Notes under the pieces: model-generated
What the model was told of the DNA's origin: nothing
What the model saw: only the letters and a program-made list of their open reading frames with translations
The model's database searches: none
Translations under genes and position numbers: made by a program
DNA from: Corallium rubrum
Lineage: Eukaryota > Cnidaria > Anthozoa > Scleralcyonacea > Coralliidae
Assembly: GCA_964035015.1 (NCBI GenBank)
Contig: CAXIUP010000126.1
Span: 150,001-214,000, forward strand
Length of the DNA stretch: 64,000 nucleotides
Reading direction: 5' to 3'
In this document: positions 1 through 8,175 of the stretch, in pieces
How positions within the stretch are numbered: the first letter of the stretch is position 1
How the letters are laid out: each line of letters starts with the position of its first letter

Positions 1-598
1 CCACAGCACATGAAGGCGGACAAGAGCAAGCCATATGTCGCTCTAAGGTAAGCTTATAGGCACAGTAGTTTATCAATATGCGTTCAATAATATATTGATG
101 TTAATCTGTTGTCATGTTACTTCCCTAACCTTTGTTGATATTCGTTCCATATTAGCATAATCTGCGTTGAGCACACTGGTTATAACCAACGCTATTATCA
201 TGCTTCATGTAGTACTATAAACACTACTTAGTAGTGTTTCAATTCTAGATACCCACTAATATGTCATAATCACGATGCAGAGTCAGATTGCCTTTTCACA
301 GTACAGTTTTCATAATACATTCTTCCTCAGTTCATATTACGAATCAGTTAATTGTCTATACAGTAACAGTATATAACCATATTATAAGTATATAACAACA
401 TATAACTTTTAAACATATAAGTAATAAGTTCTGGGGAAACAGATTGAAAGCTAGCAATAAATATCTACTTGACGTTCCTACAAATTTCCATGTATTATCG
501 TTATCCATCAAGTAAACATTCTTCTCACATGTGGCTAAGATGAAATTTTAATCGGATAATTGCACTGGACAGGAATTGAACTTGGGTTTGGGTGCTGG
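1..598. other. left flank of the Polinton, no gene resolved
   Basis: No long ORF is present. Bases 1-47 form an open plus-strand stretch ending in AAG just before GTAAGC, a good 5' splice-donor context, so an exon end of an unidentified gene or transposon may be cut by the window edge. The remainder is AT-rich. No target-site duplication matching the right flank is visible at the element border near 598. Confidence 0.35.
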
Positions 599-923
599 TA
601 GTAGTGATGGAAAAATATATTTTTTTTTTATGTGTTGGGGTCTGGCACTAGTTTTTAACCAATCAGATTGCAGTATTTTTTTCATTAGCCAATCAGCGTC
701 GAGCAGGTATAAAATTAGCATAATTTTGGCCGGGGGGTGTTCGAGAGTGGGTGTTGGCTCATCTCATTAGCATTTTTTTTAGGAGGGGGTGTGGGGTGTT
801 TTTTTTGGGTGGGTGGGGTGTGTGTTTTGGGTGGGGGTGCGAGGAGGTGTGTTGTATGGGTGTGTGTGTGTGTTTTTTTCTTGTGGTTTATTGTTCTGCG
901 TGCGTGCGTGTGTTGTGTGATTG
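599..923 (+). repeat. left terminal inverted repeat of the Polinton
   Basis: Bases from TAGTAGTGATGG inward match the reverse complement of 31291-31614 nearly base for base, including two CCAATCAG boxes, a TATAAAA box and a long G/T-rich tract. Weaker similarity continues inward: the stretch around 1050-1090 (AGCACCGG, then CGAGAGCC, then GAAGTGAT) recurs reverse-complemented near 30970-31023. Confidence 0.92.
659..714 (+). promoter_or_regulatory. inward Pol II-type promoter in the left terminal repeat
   Basis: Two exact CCAATCAG boxes (659-666 and 689-696) precede TATAAAA at 708-714, the spacing expected of a CCAAT/TATA promoter reading into the element. The same block is preserved in the right repeat. 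Function is inferred from sequence alone. Confidence 0.6.
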
Positions 924-960
924 TAAGTTTTTTTCTTTGACTTCTTTTCCACCAGTTTTA

Positions 961-1037
961 AAGTTTTCTTTAGGAAATACCAGAACACAGAAATATGTGA
1001 TTTTTTGCGCACTGGTGTTTCCAAGAGAAAGCTTTGT
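961..1037. repeat. imperfect hairpin just inside the left terminal repeat
   Basis: AAGTTTTCTTTAGGAAATACC around 961 pairs imperfectly with GGTGTTTCCAAGAGAAAGCTT ending near 1037, with a loop of about 25 bases. No counterpart of similar quality is obvious at the right end. Confidence 0.4.
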
Positions 1038-1104
1038 AGCAACAGCAGCACCGGTGTGGCGCTCTCGAGAGCCAGGTCTGAAGTGATTTTTAAGCATTCA
1101 AACA

Positions 1105-1854
1105 CAACAATACCCCGAGACGGAAGCTTCCAAAAAAAATAGTCTCCTCCTTTACAAGAACAAATGAATAATTATGTCAAGTACTATCCATTCATACTTG
1201 TAAATGAGATAAAATCTGTACCGTTTCTTCTTTTTTTCATCCATGTTTCTTCTCAGTTCTTGAAGCAACCCAAACGCATACCTGTTCAACAACAAAACGG
1301 TTTCAAAATAAATTTAAAACTTATTTATCGTTTTGTTTTTGAAAAACCTTGAGATTGGGAAGCTTCCAAAATAATTTCTCTTTAAATTAGTGCCTTCGTC
1401 AATTCTGTTGCTTCTTTGTGGAAGCATCAGATATTGACGAAGTCGCCATTTAAAATAAATTTAAATAAATGATCCGGGTGTCATCAGCAATGGAATCTTT
1501 ATATTTCTCTTTAAATTTTTTAATCTGCCTGCGCTGTCGCGACATTCCTATCATTTGAGAACTGTATTCTCAAGTGATAACCATGTCTGGACAGCGCACG
1601 CATAAATCATTGAGTCTTTCTTTCTTTCATATTTCTTGTCTTGTGTTGTCTTCTTTTGTTGTTGTTCGCATCAGACAAAATGGTGATGAAATAAATTTTA
1701 AACCTATTTCCTCCTCATTTTGTGTGAAACTTGAATATGCTATGGTAATAAATAAATGAAGCTGTATAGAAAGACGGTAATCAGTAAATGACTGCCATTT
1801 TTCTCTAGAGCTTTATCTAAAATATCTTTTTATTATGTGAATTTGAATATTTTT
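1105..1854. other. gene-poor left-arm spacer
   Basis: Only short ORFs of about 60 codons occur, without homology that can be recognised. Small hairpins are visible, for example ATCATTTGAGAA paired with TTCTCAAGTGAT around 1552-1581. Several short direct repeats of AAATAAATTTAAA type are present. No coding call is made. Confidence 0.4.
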
Positions 1855-2058
1855 TTATTCATTAAAATATTTTTTACGCCAACGTTCTTGTCTATTTTTA
1901 CAATCGCATCTGTAGTAGATTTTACATATGACATCTTTGGGATAATTTCTTCGGCAAAAATCACAAAATACTTCATAAACATCACATTCACGACATGTAT
2001 AATATAACATGTGATTCACATTTTGAATTTGATTATTGCATCTGTAACAACAATTCAT
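1855..2058 (-). CDS. small zinc-ribbon protein, paralogue of the one at 8132
   Basis: The product is 67 residues with about 11 cysteines in CxxC pairs: CCYRC near the start, TCRECDV, FCDFCRR and CDCKNRQERW at the end. The same spacing and the tail CDC-K-x-x-QRW occur in the product of 8132-8344, so the two are paralogues in opposite orientation. Paired CxxC units imply one or two structural zinc sites; a nucleic-acid or ubiquitin-related role is possible but not shown. Its ATG lies beside a (GAC)n trinucleotide run at 2060-2092. Confidence 0.7.
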   Translation of the reverse strand: MNCCYRCNNQIQNVNHMLYYTCRECDVYEVFCDFCRRNYPKDVICKIYYRCDCKNRQERWRKKYFNE

Positions 2059-2059
2059 G

Positions 2060-2093
<34 letters not shown>
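2060..2093. repeat. (GAC)n microsatellite
   Basis: About eleven GAC units lie immediately upstream of the start codon of the minus-strand zinc-ribbon gene, in its presumed 5' leader. Confidence 0.9.
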
Positions 2094-2275
2094 TCTCTCA
2101 TTTACAAGAATAAAAAGAGACTACACCAGCCTTATTTTTACACCTGTAAATAAGAGCATGTTTGGGTTAGCATTCAACGTATCTGAAGAATCCATTTGTT
2201 CTTCTGGGTAGTCTATTTAACAGTTTGTCTTTCTTCTTTTTTTCTTGTCTAGTCTTCGTGCCAGGGTACGACACA

Positions 2276-2333
2276 TCGTCAGAGAGTCAACTTAAAGAGT
2301 TGTTAACACTCTTCACGTTTCTCTCTGACGAAG
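2276..2333. other. stem-loop
   Basis: TCGTCAGAGAG (about 2276) pairs perfectly with CTCTCTGACGA (ending about 2332), enclosing about 35 bases that contain a second inverted pair (AAGAGTTG with CACTCTT). It lies in the gene-poor stretch 2094-2533 and could be a transcript structure or terminator. Confidence 0.4.
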
Positions 2334-2533
2334 GGTCTTCGTTTGCACGACCTTTTCTTTTCTTCTTCTTCTCTCTCTCCCCTTTCAGAGAACCGATACA
2401 TCGTGTTGTTTTTTTAAGTTCTCTCAATGAATTCCGCACATCAAATTATGTAAACTTGCCGTACGGAATTTATTCAGCTACCTAATCTACACCAGATTTC
2501 TTTTTTTTTTTGTCTTCTTCAATACATCAACCT

Positions 2534-2746
2534 ATGGGTAACGCAAAAATTGTATTTGACGATTTACGACAAAGAAATACAATTAAACGATACTCACCCG
2601 TCACGGTAGTAACTGGGAAGCGATGTTCTTCTATGCACTTCAAAACACATATGACTGCTCCTATAAATGTTAATTGGGTTCCTGGGAAAAGTAATATTTA
2701 TATTCTGGGAAAAACGGTGAAATTTCGATTCTTAGTATTTAGGTAA
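2534..2746 (+). CDS. unknown protein, N-terminal part of a repeat-disrupted gene
   Basis: The frame opens at ATG 2534 and runs 70 codons. Its last third encodes NVNWVPGKS and ILGKTVKF, then reaches a stop inside a tandem repeat. The same ILGKTVKF stretch recurs at the start of the open frame at 2968. The two pieces look like halves of one ancestral gene pushed apart by expansion of an internal ~100-bp unit. No known family is recognised. Confidence 0.4.
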   Translation: MGNAKIVFDDLRQRNTIKRYSPVTVVTGKRCSSMHFKTHMTAPINVNWVPGKSNIYILGKTVKFRFLVFR

Positions 2747-2994
2747 AAATTACGTATTCCTATAAATGATAATTGGGTTCTGGGAAAAGTGATTCTGGGA
2801 AAACGGTGAAATTTCGATTCTTAGTACTTAGGTGAAAATTATGTTAATTGGTTCTGAGAAAAGTAATATTTATATGATTCTGGGAAAACGGTGAAATTTC
2901 GTATTCTTAGTAAATAGGTAAAAATTACGTATTCCTATAAATGTTAATTGGTTCTGGGTAAAGTAATATGATTCTGGGTAAAACGGTGAAATTT
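2659..2994 (+). repeat. four-copy tandem repeat, about 90-100 bp unit
   Basis: Units begin near 2659, 2758, 2841 and 2933. Each carries ATGTTAATTGG, GTTCTGGGAAAAG, ATTCTGGG and AAAACGGTGAAATTTC. The unit contains an in-frame stop, so the array interrupts the reading frame that enters from 2534 and leaves at 2968. Confidence 0.85.
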
Positions 2995-3183
2995 ATTGAC
3001 AAGCTAAATTTAGCGAGCATAGTCGGAATGGAGTCGGAGACGTCATTGGGAATAATAAGAATGAAAATAAAAGATAGGCAGAGTGCTGAACGTACAGCTC
3101 TATTTATGCAACCCTTAGCGGCACAGGAATGGTTGTACGCGAGGGAGAAAAAAAAATCCTTACAACACATGAATTGTGAGTGA
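2968..3183 (+). CDS. unknown protein, C-terminal part of a repeat-disrupted gene
   Basis: The frame is 71 codons from ATG 2968, with an internal ATG at 3028. The first residues (ILGKTVKF) are encoded by the last unit of the 2659-2994 repeat. The rest is charged and mostly helical in appearance (MKIKDRQSAERTALF). It is probably the tail of the gene begun at 2534. No family is recognised. Confidence 0.4.
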   Translation: MILGKTVKFIDKLNLASIVGMESETSLGIIRMKIKDRQSAERTALFMQPLAAQEWLYAREKKKSLQHMNCE

Positions 3184-3310
3184 TTTAAGCAAAAACCTGC
3201 TTTTTTCAGTAAATGTATGCGTATTTTAAACTGATGTCATGAATAATTTAAAAAAAAATAACCTGTATAAATTTGATCACGACTCGATTTGATTCATATT
3301 GAGCCTGAAG

Positions 3311-3520
3311 ATGAATTTTTTCTGGTATATATTGTTCTTTTTTGCAGCATTAGCTAGCGTTGCTGGTGAACAAGAGTGTTGTTATTGCGTGTACGACAAG
3401 ACCCGCGTTTATCATATATCACATGGTGGTGAGAGTAAGCAGATACTTGTCATGGATGCAAATGAGTTGGAGAAGAAGAAGGAAGGAACTTCAAAAGAAA
3501 ACAACAAAGACAAACAATGA
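3311..3520 (+). CDS. small secreted Cys-containing protein
   Basis: The product is 69 residues from ATG 3311. Residues 1-19 form a clear signal peptide (a hydrophobic FFWYILFFFAALASV core ending at A-G), followed by a mature chain beginning EQECCYCVYD and a lysine/glutamate-rich tail. With three cysteines close together, the mature part could form a small disulphide fold. A secreted product is unusual for a Polinton accessory gene and could act on the host surface or extracellularly; that is inference only. It is convergent with the minus-strand gene at 3538. Confidence 0.55.
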   Translation: MNFFWYILFFFAALASVAGEQECCYCVYDKTRVYHISHGGESKQILVMDANELEKKKEGTSKENNKDKQ

Positions 3521-3537
3521 ACAAAGTTTATTATGAA

Positions 3538-3993
3538 CTATGAACAAAGTTTATTAATATCATCTAATGTTGTTAGTTTATCAAAATGTGATGAAAGTGA
3601 TTTTAGACGTGCATATTCCACTGTCGGTAGACTTTCTAGATCTCTGTGTAAAAAATGTTTAGGTACACGTGTCAATAAAGCATAATCCTTTAAAATAATT
3701 GTCTCTTTTGATAAAGCGTGTTGTAGACAACTTGGGAAGACGCAGCAAACACCCGGGTCGCATCCCGTCGCGGTTAAAGCAAATACATGTGGAATCCGTT
3801 CACATTTTTTAACACAGCATTCTTCTACATCCTCCACTAATGTTGATAGACTCCACAGTCGCTTAGCAACAGGATAAATAAACTTCAATAGATCTTCGCG
3901 CGTATACTCAACGTCATAACCTTTTTTCACCAGTTGTTGCCTTAAGTATAACAATGTATTCAATCCAGTTTCTTCTTCTTCTTTCTCACCCAT
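3538..3993 (-). CDS. unknown 151-residue protein
   Basis: One uninterrupted ORF with its own ATG, convergent with the secreted-protein gene. It has an acidic N-terminus, a helical middle (LLYLRQQLVKKGYDVEYT) and a Cys-rich centre with about six cysteines (VEECCVKKCERIP, CDPGVCCVFPSC) that could bind metal or form disulphides. No recognised domain. Confidence 0.6.
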   Translation of the reverse strand: MGEKEEEETGLNTLLYLRQQLVKKGYDVEYTREDLLKFIYPVAKRLWSLSTLVEDVEECCVKKCERIPHVFALTATGCDPGVCCVFPSCLQHALSKETIILKDYALLTRVPKHFLHRDLESLPTVEYARLKSLSSHFDKLTTLDDINKLCS

Positions 3994-4066
3994 TTTTTTT
4001 CGTCACAGTTAAATTCGTATACACAAAATAGAACACTTCAAAAATTTAAGTCATCAATAAAAAAAA

Positions 4067-4175
4067 ATGTTAATTTTATCAAGTGTTTATCTTGAGAACA
4101 TGTTAATTTTTTCAAGTGGGTTATCCGGTGTTCTTCTAGGAAGGATCATGTTAATTTTTTTTCAAGTGTTCTGGG
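4067..4175 (+). repeat. short direct repeats ATGTTAATTTT-TCAAGTG
   Basis: Three copies of ATGTTAATTTT(T)TCAAGTG occur near 4067, 4099 and 4148 in the promoter side of the gene at 4334. They could be spaced binding sites or the remains of a tandem duplication. Confidence 0.6.
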
Positions 4176-4279
4176 AAAAAAAAAGTTGGGAATTATATAT
4201 TTTACCCGCGATGATAATTTTCAGTTTTTACACGCGTCTTATTGGATGAGAAACTTAATTAGTTAAAAAATATGCGGTT

Positions 4280-4286
4280 ATATAAA
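4280..4286 (+). promoter_or_regulatory. TATA box of the 4334 gene
   Basis: TATATAAAC lies about 50 bases before ATG 4334. The same distance is seen at 7880 for the gene at 7924, which supports the choice of ATG 4334 rather than an upstream non-ATG start. Confidence 0.5.
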
Positions 4287-4333
4287 CGTGAAAAAATTAA
4301 AAATACCCATTTTTGAAAAGAAAGTTGATAAGC

Positions 4334-4876
4334 ATGGAACAATTTTATAAATTTGTCACTGAGAACAAGATCGACGTGAACGAAGTAATGAGATTACAAA
4401 CCGAAAGAATGGTGAAAGAAGAAGAACAGCAGCAACGAGCAGCAGCAGTCGCGTTGAAACGAAAACAACATCTCGCGAGATTAGAAAAGGAACGGGCTGC
4501 TGCGATCGAGAATCAACGGTTAAAGGAAAGGTGGGACAGCGTTTCCGTCTCTTCGATTCCTTCGATACCCGGCTCTTCGATACCACCCGTCTCTTCGATC
4601 CCTTCGACGATACCACCCGTCTCTTCGATCCCTTCAATGTGCGAAATTTATAAGCAGATGGATGCTGCTGCTGGCAACATTCCAAATTTATCACCGTTAT
4701 CTGGTTGTGATTCACCCGTTGAATTTAGAGATGAAGCTGACGATGGGGCAGTAGAAGTTCTTGATGAGAGTGGTCAACAGCTAGCTACACCCGACAGCAA
4801 CCTTTTCAACTATATATTTACGTCGCCCGTGGTGGAACCTCAAACAGCGGCGGTACGCCCCAGGGGAAAAGTATAG
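4334..4876 (+). CDS. coiled-coil protein with Ser-Ile-Pro repeats, candidate -1 frameshift gene (first ORF)
   Basis: The product is 180 residues from ATG 4334. Residues about 20-65 form a charged coiled coil rich in E, Q, R and A. Residues about 70-105 are a tandem repeat of SSIP-type units (SSIPSIPGSSIPPVSSIPS). The tail is acidic. Three codons before the stop the sequence is G GGA AAA in frame, a canonical X-XXY-YYZ slippery heptamer. A -1 shift there enters the open frame continuing to 5187. Family unknown; a structural or scaffold role would fit the coiled coil. Confidence 0.6.
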   Translation: MEQFYKFVTENKIDVNEVMRLQTERMVKEEEQQQRAAAVALKRKQHLARLEKERAAAIENQRLKERWDSVSVSSIPSIPGSSIPPVSSIPSTIPPVSSIPSMCEIYKQMDAAAGNIPNLSPLSGCDSPVEFRDEADDGAVEVLDESGQQLATPDSNLFNYIFTSPVVEPQTAAVRPRGKV

Positions 4877-4896
4877 ATGTTTTGAGGAACGCATAC

Positions 4897-5187
4897 ATGG
4901 AGTTGGAACAAGGTAGATTAGAAGAACACGTAGACAAGAGAAACTATAGACGATCACTTTTTTTAAAAAAAAAGGAACAAATTGTAGAATCATACGGAAT
5001 ACTTAGTAGAGTTGATAACGACATAGTAGTAACGGCCGAAAATAAATTTAAAGAATTGAAATTTATTTACAACGAAAAACAAGAAAACTTAACACATTTA
5101 GTCACCATAAAAGATAAATTAGCAACGCTTGAGATGATCGCATCGAGATATGTATTATTAGATAAAGCTGCCAACAAAAAAAAGTAA
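4897..5187 (+). CDS. helical protein, second ORF after the slippery site
   Basis: The ORF is open from before the stop of the preceding gene in the -1 frame; its first ATG is 4897, giving 96 residues. It is highly charged and helical (KKEQIVESYGILSRVDNDI) and ends in a Lys-rich tail. It is either a separate gene or the C-terminal extension of the 4334 product made by -1 frameshifting at GGGAAAA. Its 3' end is the first unit of the 5152-5385 tandem duplication. No family is recognised. Confidence 0.5.
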   Translation: MELEQGRLEEHVDKRNYRRSLFLKKKEQIVESYGILSRVDNDIVVTAENKFKELKFIYNEKQENLTHLVTIKDKLATLEMIASRYVLLDKAANKKK

Positions 5188-5385
5188 TATCTAGTTTGAA
5201 ATTGTAAAATTAATAGTTTGAGATGAGATAAATTTTTTTGTATTTTGGGACACCTAGTTTGAAATTGTATTTATTAGATAAAGCTGCCAACAAAAAAAAG
5301 TAAAAGTATCTAGTTTGAAATTGTAAAATTAATAGTTTGAGATGAGATAATTTTTTTGTATTTTGGGACACCTAGTTTGAAATTG
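5152..5385 (+). repeat. tandem duplication, 116-bp period
   Basis: The end of the preceding ORF (GATAAAGCTGCCAACAAAAAAAAG) plus its 3' flank is repeated once with very few changes, offset 116 bases. Within each copy CCTAGTTTGAAATTGTA-like segments also repeat. The event looks recent. Confidence 0.9.
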
Positions 5386-5445
5386 TAATGAGATGTAAAT
5401 AAAGGGTTTATATATAACGCTGTTGTGTTACTTTTTAATAAAAAA

Positions 5446-5856
5446 ATGGAATTTATAATAGAGGAGGTGAATAAAACTGGGGTTTTTACACCAGGTGGGA
5501 TATTTGAAAAAAAAATTAAAGAAAACATTTCTATACAAAGACAATTATTAAAAAATATATCCGTTAATATTTCGAAGGAGCAATTCCTGGATATTTACAA
5601 AGAAATTCAACGTTATACTATCGGGGATATTATCGCATATTATTCGTTGTTAATTGTGTTTTTTGAAGGTGTAGAGAAAAGCCAGGAATTATTTATTCGT
5701 GATATTACAAAAATCACGTGTCAACATCTTAAAGATTGTTGTCTCGACGTGAACTTTGACACCGCTTATTGGGGAGTAACGACAACGAAATTTCGAAGGA
5801 GCAACTCCTGGGTAAAGATACTATCGGGGATATTATCGCATATTATTCGTTGCTAA
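5446..5856 (+). CDS. unknown protein upstream of the Fic gene
   Basis: The product is 136 residues from ATG 5446, which follows a TATA-like TTTATATATAAC at 5408-5419. It is mostly helical, with a YYSLLIVFF hydrophobic segment and a Cys pair (KDCCLDV). The nearby AYWGVTT resembles YWG segments in the proteins at 24379 and 30102. The last 65 bases are a second copy of an internal segment (about 5570-5665 repeated at 5790-5870), read here in a different frame, so the C-terminus looks altered by duplication. Confidence 0.5.
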   Translation: MEFIIEEVNKTGVFTPGGIFEKKIKENISIQRQLLKNISVNISKEQFLDIYKEIQRYTIGDIIAYYSLLIVFFEGVEKSQELFIRDITKITCQHLKDCCLDVNFDTAYWGVTTTKFRRSNSWVKILSGILSHIIRC

Positions 5857-5871
5857 TTGCGTTTGAAGGAG
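5570..5871 (+). repeat. diverged direct duplication inside the 5446 gene
   Basis: TTTCGAAGGAGCAATTCCTGG and ACTATCGGGGATATTATCGC (5570-5665) recur at 5790-5870 with substitutions and a shortened spacer. The second copy is read out of frame by the 5446 ORF. Confidence 0.8.
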
Positions 5872-5946
5872 GAGGAATTATTTGTGGTAAAAAAAAATAA
5901 AAAAATCAAAGACTGCTGCTGTCTTGTGTGTGCGACGACGAACGAA

Positions 5947-6540
5947 ATGGATTGGGAACATCATTTAAGAATCAAAATATTTTCTTATTACGTCGTACTC
6001 ATGGAGGAAAACGAAGAGAATTTGTTTTTTTTTTACAAGTGTGCAAAATATGCGCGGGGATTAAGTGATTTTTACCGTTTAAAAAAATCAGATCGAGAAC
6101 GAATGCAAATAAGTGAGATATGCGTTTATTTACATAAGCGTAGCATGAAAAATTACAATGAGGGAAAATATTCCCTAAATTACAGATATTGCGGTAATCA
6201 CAATCCACCAGCGCCTGACTATATAGAATTATACATGGAATTATTAGATGAACATTATCGTAGAATTAGAGTTGAGAGTGACGTGTTGAATTTGATACCT
6301 ACACGAATATATTATATATTCGAATATATACATCCGTTTGGTGACGGTAATGGTCGTGTGGGAAAAGCTTTACACGCTATATTGAGAAATAATTTAACGT
6401 GCGGAGTAAAGTCTTTTAAACAACATAAAATGTTATGTGAGCAACTAGAAATATTACAATGTAAAAAAGGTCAACGTGTTTTTGAAGATAGAAAATCACA
6501 TTTGCATACGTTACTTAATTTGAAAGATATATTAGAGTAG
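5947..6540 (+). CDS. Fic-domain protein (putative AMP-transferase)
   Basis: The product is 197 residues from the first in-frame ATG at 5947; the frame is open upstream to 5857 without an ATG. The core motif HPFGDGNGRVGK is the Fic signature HxFx(D/E)GNGRxxR, with the final Arg replaced by Lys. A preceding PPAP segment and helices fit the Fic fold. Fic enzymes transfer AMP or other nucleotide or phosphate groups to hydroxyl side chains of target proteins. No clear inhibitory (S/T)xxxE(G/N) helix is seen. Target is unknown; a host-manipulation or toxin-like role is plausible. It is convergent with the gene at 6532 and overlaps its tail by 9 bases. Confidence 0.85.
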   Translation: MDWEHHLRIKIFSYYVVLMEENEENLFFFYKCAKYARGLSDFYRLKKSDRERMQISEICVYLHKRSMKNYNEGKYSLNYRYCGNHNPPAPDYIELYMELLDEHYRRIRVESDVLNLIPTRIYYIFEYIHPFGDGNGRVGKALHAILRNNLTCGVKSFKQHKMLCEQLEILQCKKGQRVFEDRKSHLHTLLNLKDILE

Positions 6541-7755
6541 TTTATGTAAATAACTAATAAAATTATCGCTAAGATATACAGAGTGAAAGAAATTACGAAT
6601 AAAAGTCAACATGTTGTCGTTGACACCGCTCATGTACTCGATAGTTATCGCGTGTGTTGTTGTTGGACACGTGAATATATATTCACCGGTTTTAAGATCG
6701 GATAATATGATACATGGTTCTTTCATAACTGTTACGTTTTGTTTTATTTTTTTGATCGATTTTTTTGACACAGTGTCATAATCAAACATTTCAAATTCAC
6801 GTGTGTCTAGCCGTGATGAATTTTTTTCCTCACAATTTTCAAAAAAACACATTTCATAATCTATATCTTCTTCTACTTCTTCTTTTGAAATAATATCATA
6901 AATATCGTAAATATACGATTGTTTGTGAATCATCGCGCGGGGATTGTGTTTCTCACAAAAACAAACAAAGCAACAGGTTAAATTTAACAAAAATCGTACA
7001 CTTATTTCACCGTCTTTGCATTTAAGCGCTTGGTGGAAAAAATTTGGTGATTTACAATACAGATATACCGCTATAGTTACACCTACATCACCGTATTTTC
7101 TATGTATGTATACGAATACATCGTATAATGAAATACATGATTTCCTGTTCCAACAACCACGATATATCCAGAAAGAGTAGGGCGTATACATGCGGTTGTT
7201 ATTTATAAAAGCTATACGGTGATAAATTTCAGTGTGCCATGGCTCAAAGTCGGCTGGTATTATAGGAAAAAAAAAAGAATTATATATATGACATCCTCTT
7301 TTGGGAAAAAATGAATAAATAAATCGTCGATCTCTTACTAATACTATATGACGTCCTTCATTTAAAATACACCAGTTTCTATCGTGTTCATACATATAGG
7401 GAATTGTCATATAAAATTCTTCATTTCTCGCGATGACGTGACGTGATTTTCCACACCCGGGTAATACATTCCCACCATCGTATGTCCAATATTGATGCGG
7501 AACACACCAACAAGCTGTGGGTTTGGTGTCGCCGTCTTCTTGTAGTTGTGGAGCTAGTCTTATGTAGCCACCTTCGTAGATATTCACTAAACCCATCAAC
7601 CAGTACAGCAAACCGATTTCTCGGTTGGGAAAAAAACGAAAACATGTGTACAACAGCACCCTTCTTAATAATTCAGCGATAGTTGTTTCTTTTGAGCGTT
7701 TACTGTCTTCATTTATTTCTTCCTCTTCTTCTTCTTCTCTTCGGCGTTTACTCAT
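6532..7755 (-). CDS. unknown ~400-residue protein, paralogue of 24724-25926
   Basis: The product is 407 residues. It starts MSKRRREEEEEEE, a basic then acidic leader that could be a nuclear signal. Shared features with the 400-residue product in the right arm are MSKR at the start, a GLLYWLMGLVNIYEGGYI segment (there GMLYWLCGVLDHYEGNYI), a C-x-HNP motif (CEKHNP here, CEDHNP there) and a later CxxNCxxK segment. No known domain is recognised. The two copies sit in opposite arms on the same strand. Confidence 0.7.
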   Translation of the reverse strand: MSKRRREEEEEEEINEDSKRSKETTIAELLRRVLLYTCFRFFPNREIGLLYWLMGLVNIYEGGYIRLAPQLQEDGDTKPTACWCVPHQYWTYDGGNVLPGCGKSRHVIARNEEFYMTIPYMYEHDRNWCILNEGRHIVLVRDRRFIYSFFPKRGCHIYNSFFFPIIPADFEPWHTEIYHRIAFINNNRMYTPYSFWIYRGCWNRKSCISLYDVFVYIHRKYGDVGVTIAVYLYCKSPNFFHQALKCKDGEISVRFLLNLTCCFVCFCEKHNPRAMIHKQSYIYDIYDIISKEEVEEDIDYEMCFFENCEEKNSSRLDTREFEMFDYDTVSKKSIKKIKQNVTVMKEPCIILSDLKTGEYIFTCPTTTHAITIEYMSGVNDNMLTFIRNFFHSVYLSDNFISYLHKLL

Positions 7756-7879
7756 CGTGAATTTTTTTTTTTTGTCTACGGTTAGAGTTAGAACAGACTT
7801 TGACCGTTTTATATTTAAACGACACCCTACATTTGAATTTTCTGGGTTTTTTAAAACAAAATTATTATAATTAGTAGGG

Positions 7880-7886
7880 TATAAAA
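7880..7886 (+). promoter_or_regulatory. TATA box of the 7924-10098 gene cluster
   Basis: GGTATAAAAACTC lies about 40 bases before ATG 7924, placing a start site near 7910. Five overlapping or abutting plus-strand genes follow, with no other strong TATA element noticed between them. The same TATAAAAACT string appears at 30539. Confidence 0.6.
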
Positions 7887-7923
7887 ACTCGTTTTTGTTT
7901 TTTTTTAAAACAAAACGACCATC

Positions 7924-8175
7924 ATGAATAGCGAGAATAATCCCAAAAGCGATGAGGAAGAACGTGCTGAAATTTTACAAAAAATGCGTGATTTAAAAGA
8001 GCTAACTACAAAATATATTATTAGTTATCGCAGCGTGCAGCAAGCTATGACGGAGTACGCTTTAAAAGGAAAAAAAGACGGTGAATTGTTGAATTGGGAT
8101 CATTACCGGGCGATACTTCAGGAAATTTCAAATGATGTTTTGCATAATATGCCGTCAACAAACAGTGTGGTTTGA
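7924..8175 (+). CDS. unknown 83-residue protein, first gene of an overlapping cluster
   Basis: The charged, helical product (EEERAEILQKMRDLKELTT) has no recognised domain. The ORF overlaps the zinc-ribbon ORF by 44 bases in another frame and heads a chain of five plus-strand genes behind the TATA box at 7880. Confidence 0.55.
   Translation: MNSENNPKSDEEERAEILQKMRDLKELTTKYIISYRSVQQAMTEYALKGKKDGELLNWDHYRAILQEISNDVLHNMPSTNSVV

Noticed and set aside
576..1105. Several ORFs of 60-110 codons in the left terminal repeat, with matching ones at the right end
   Set aside because: They lie in a repeat with a promoter and G/T-rich tract, give low-complexity products and are not supported by codon pattern.
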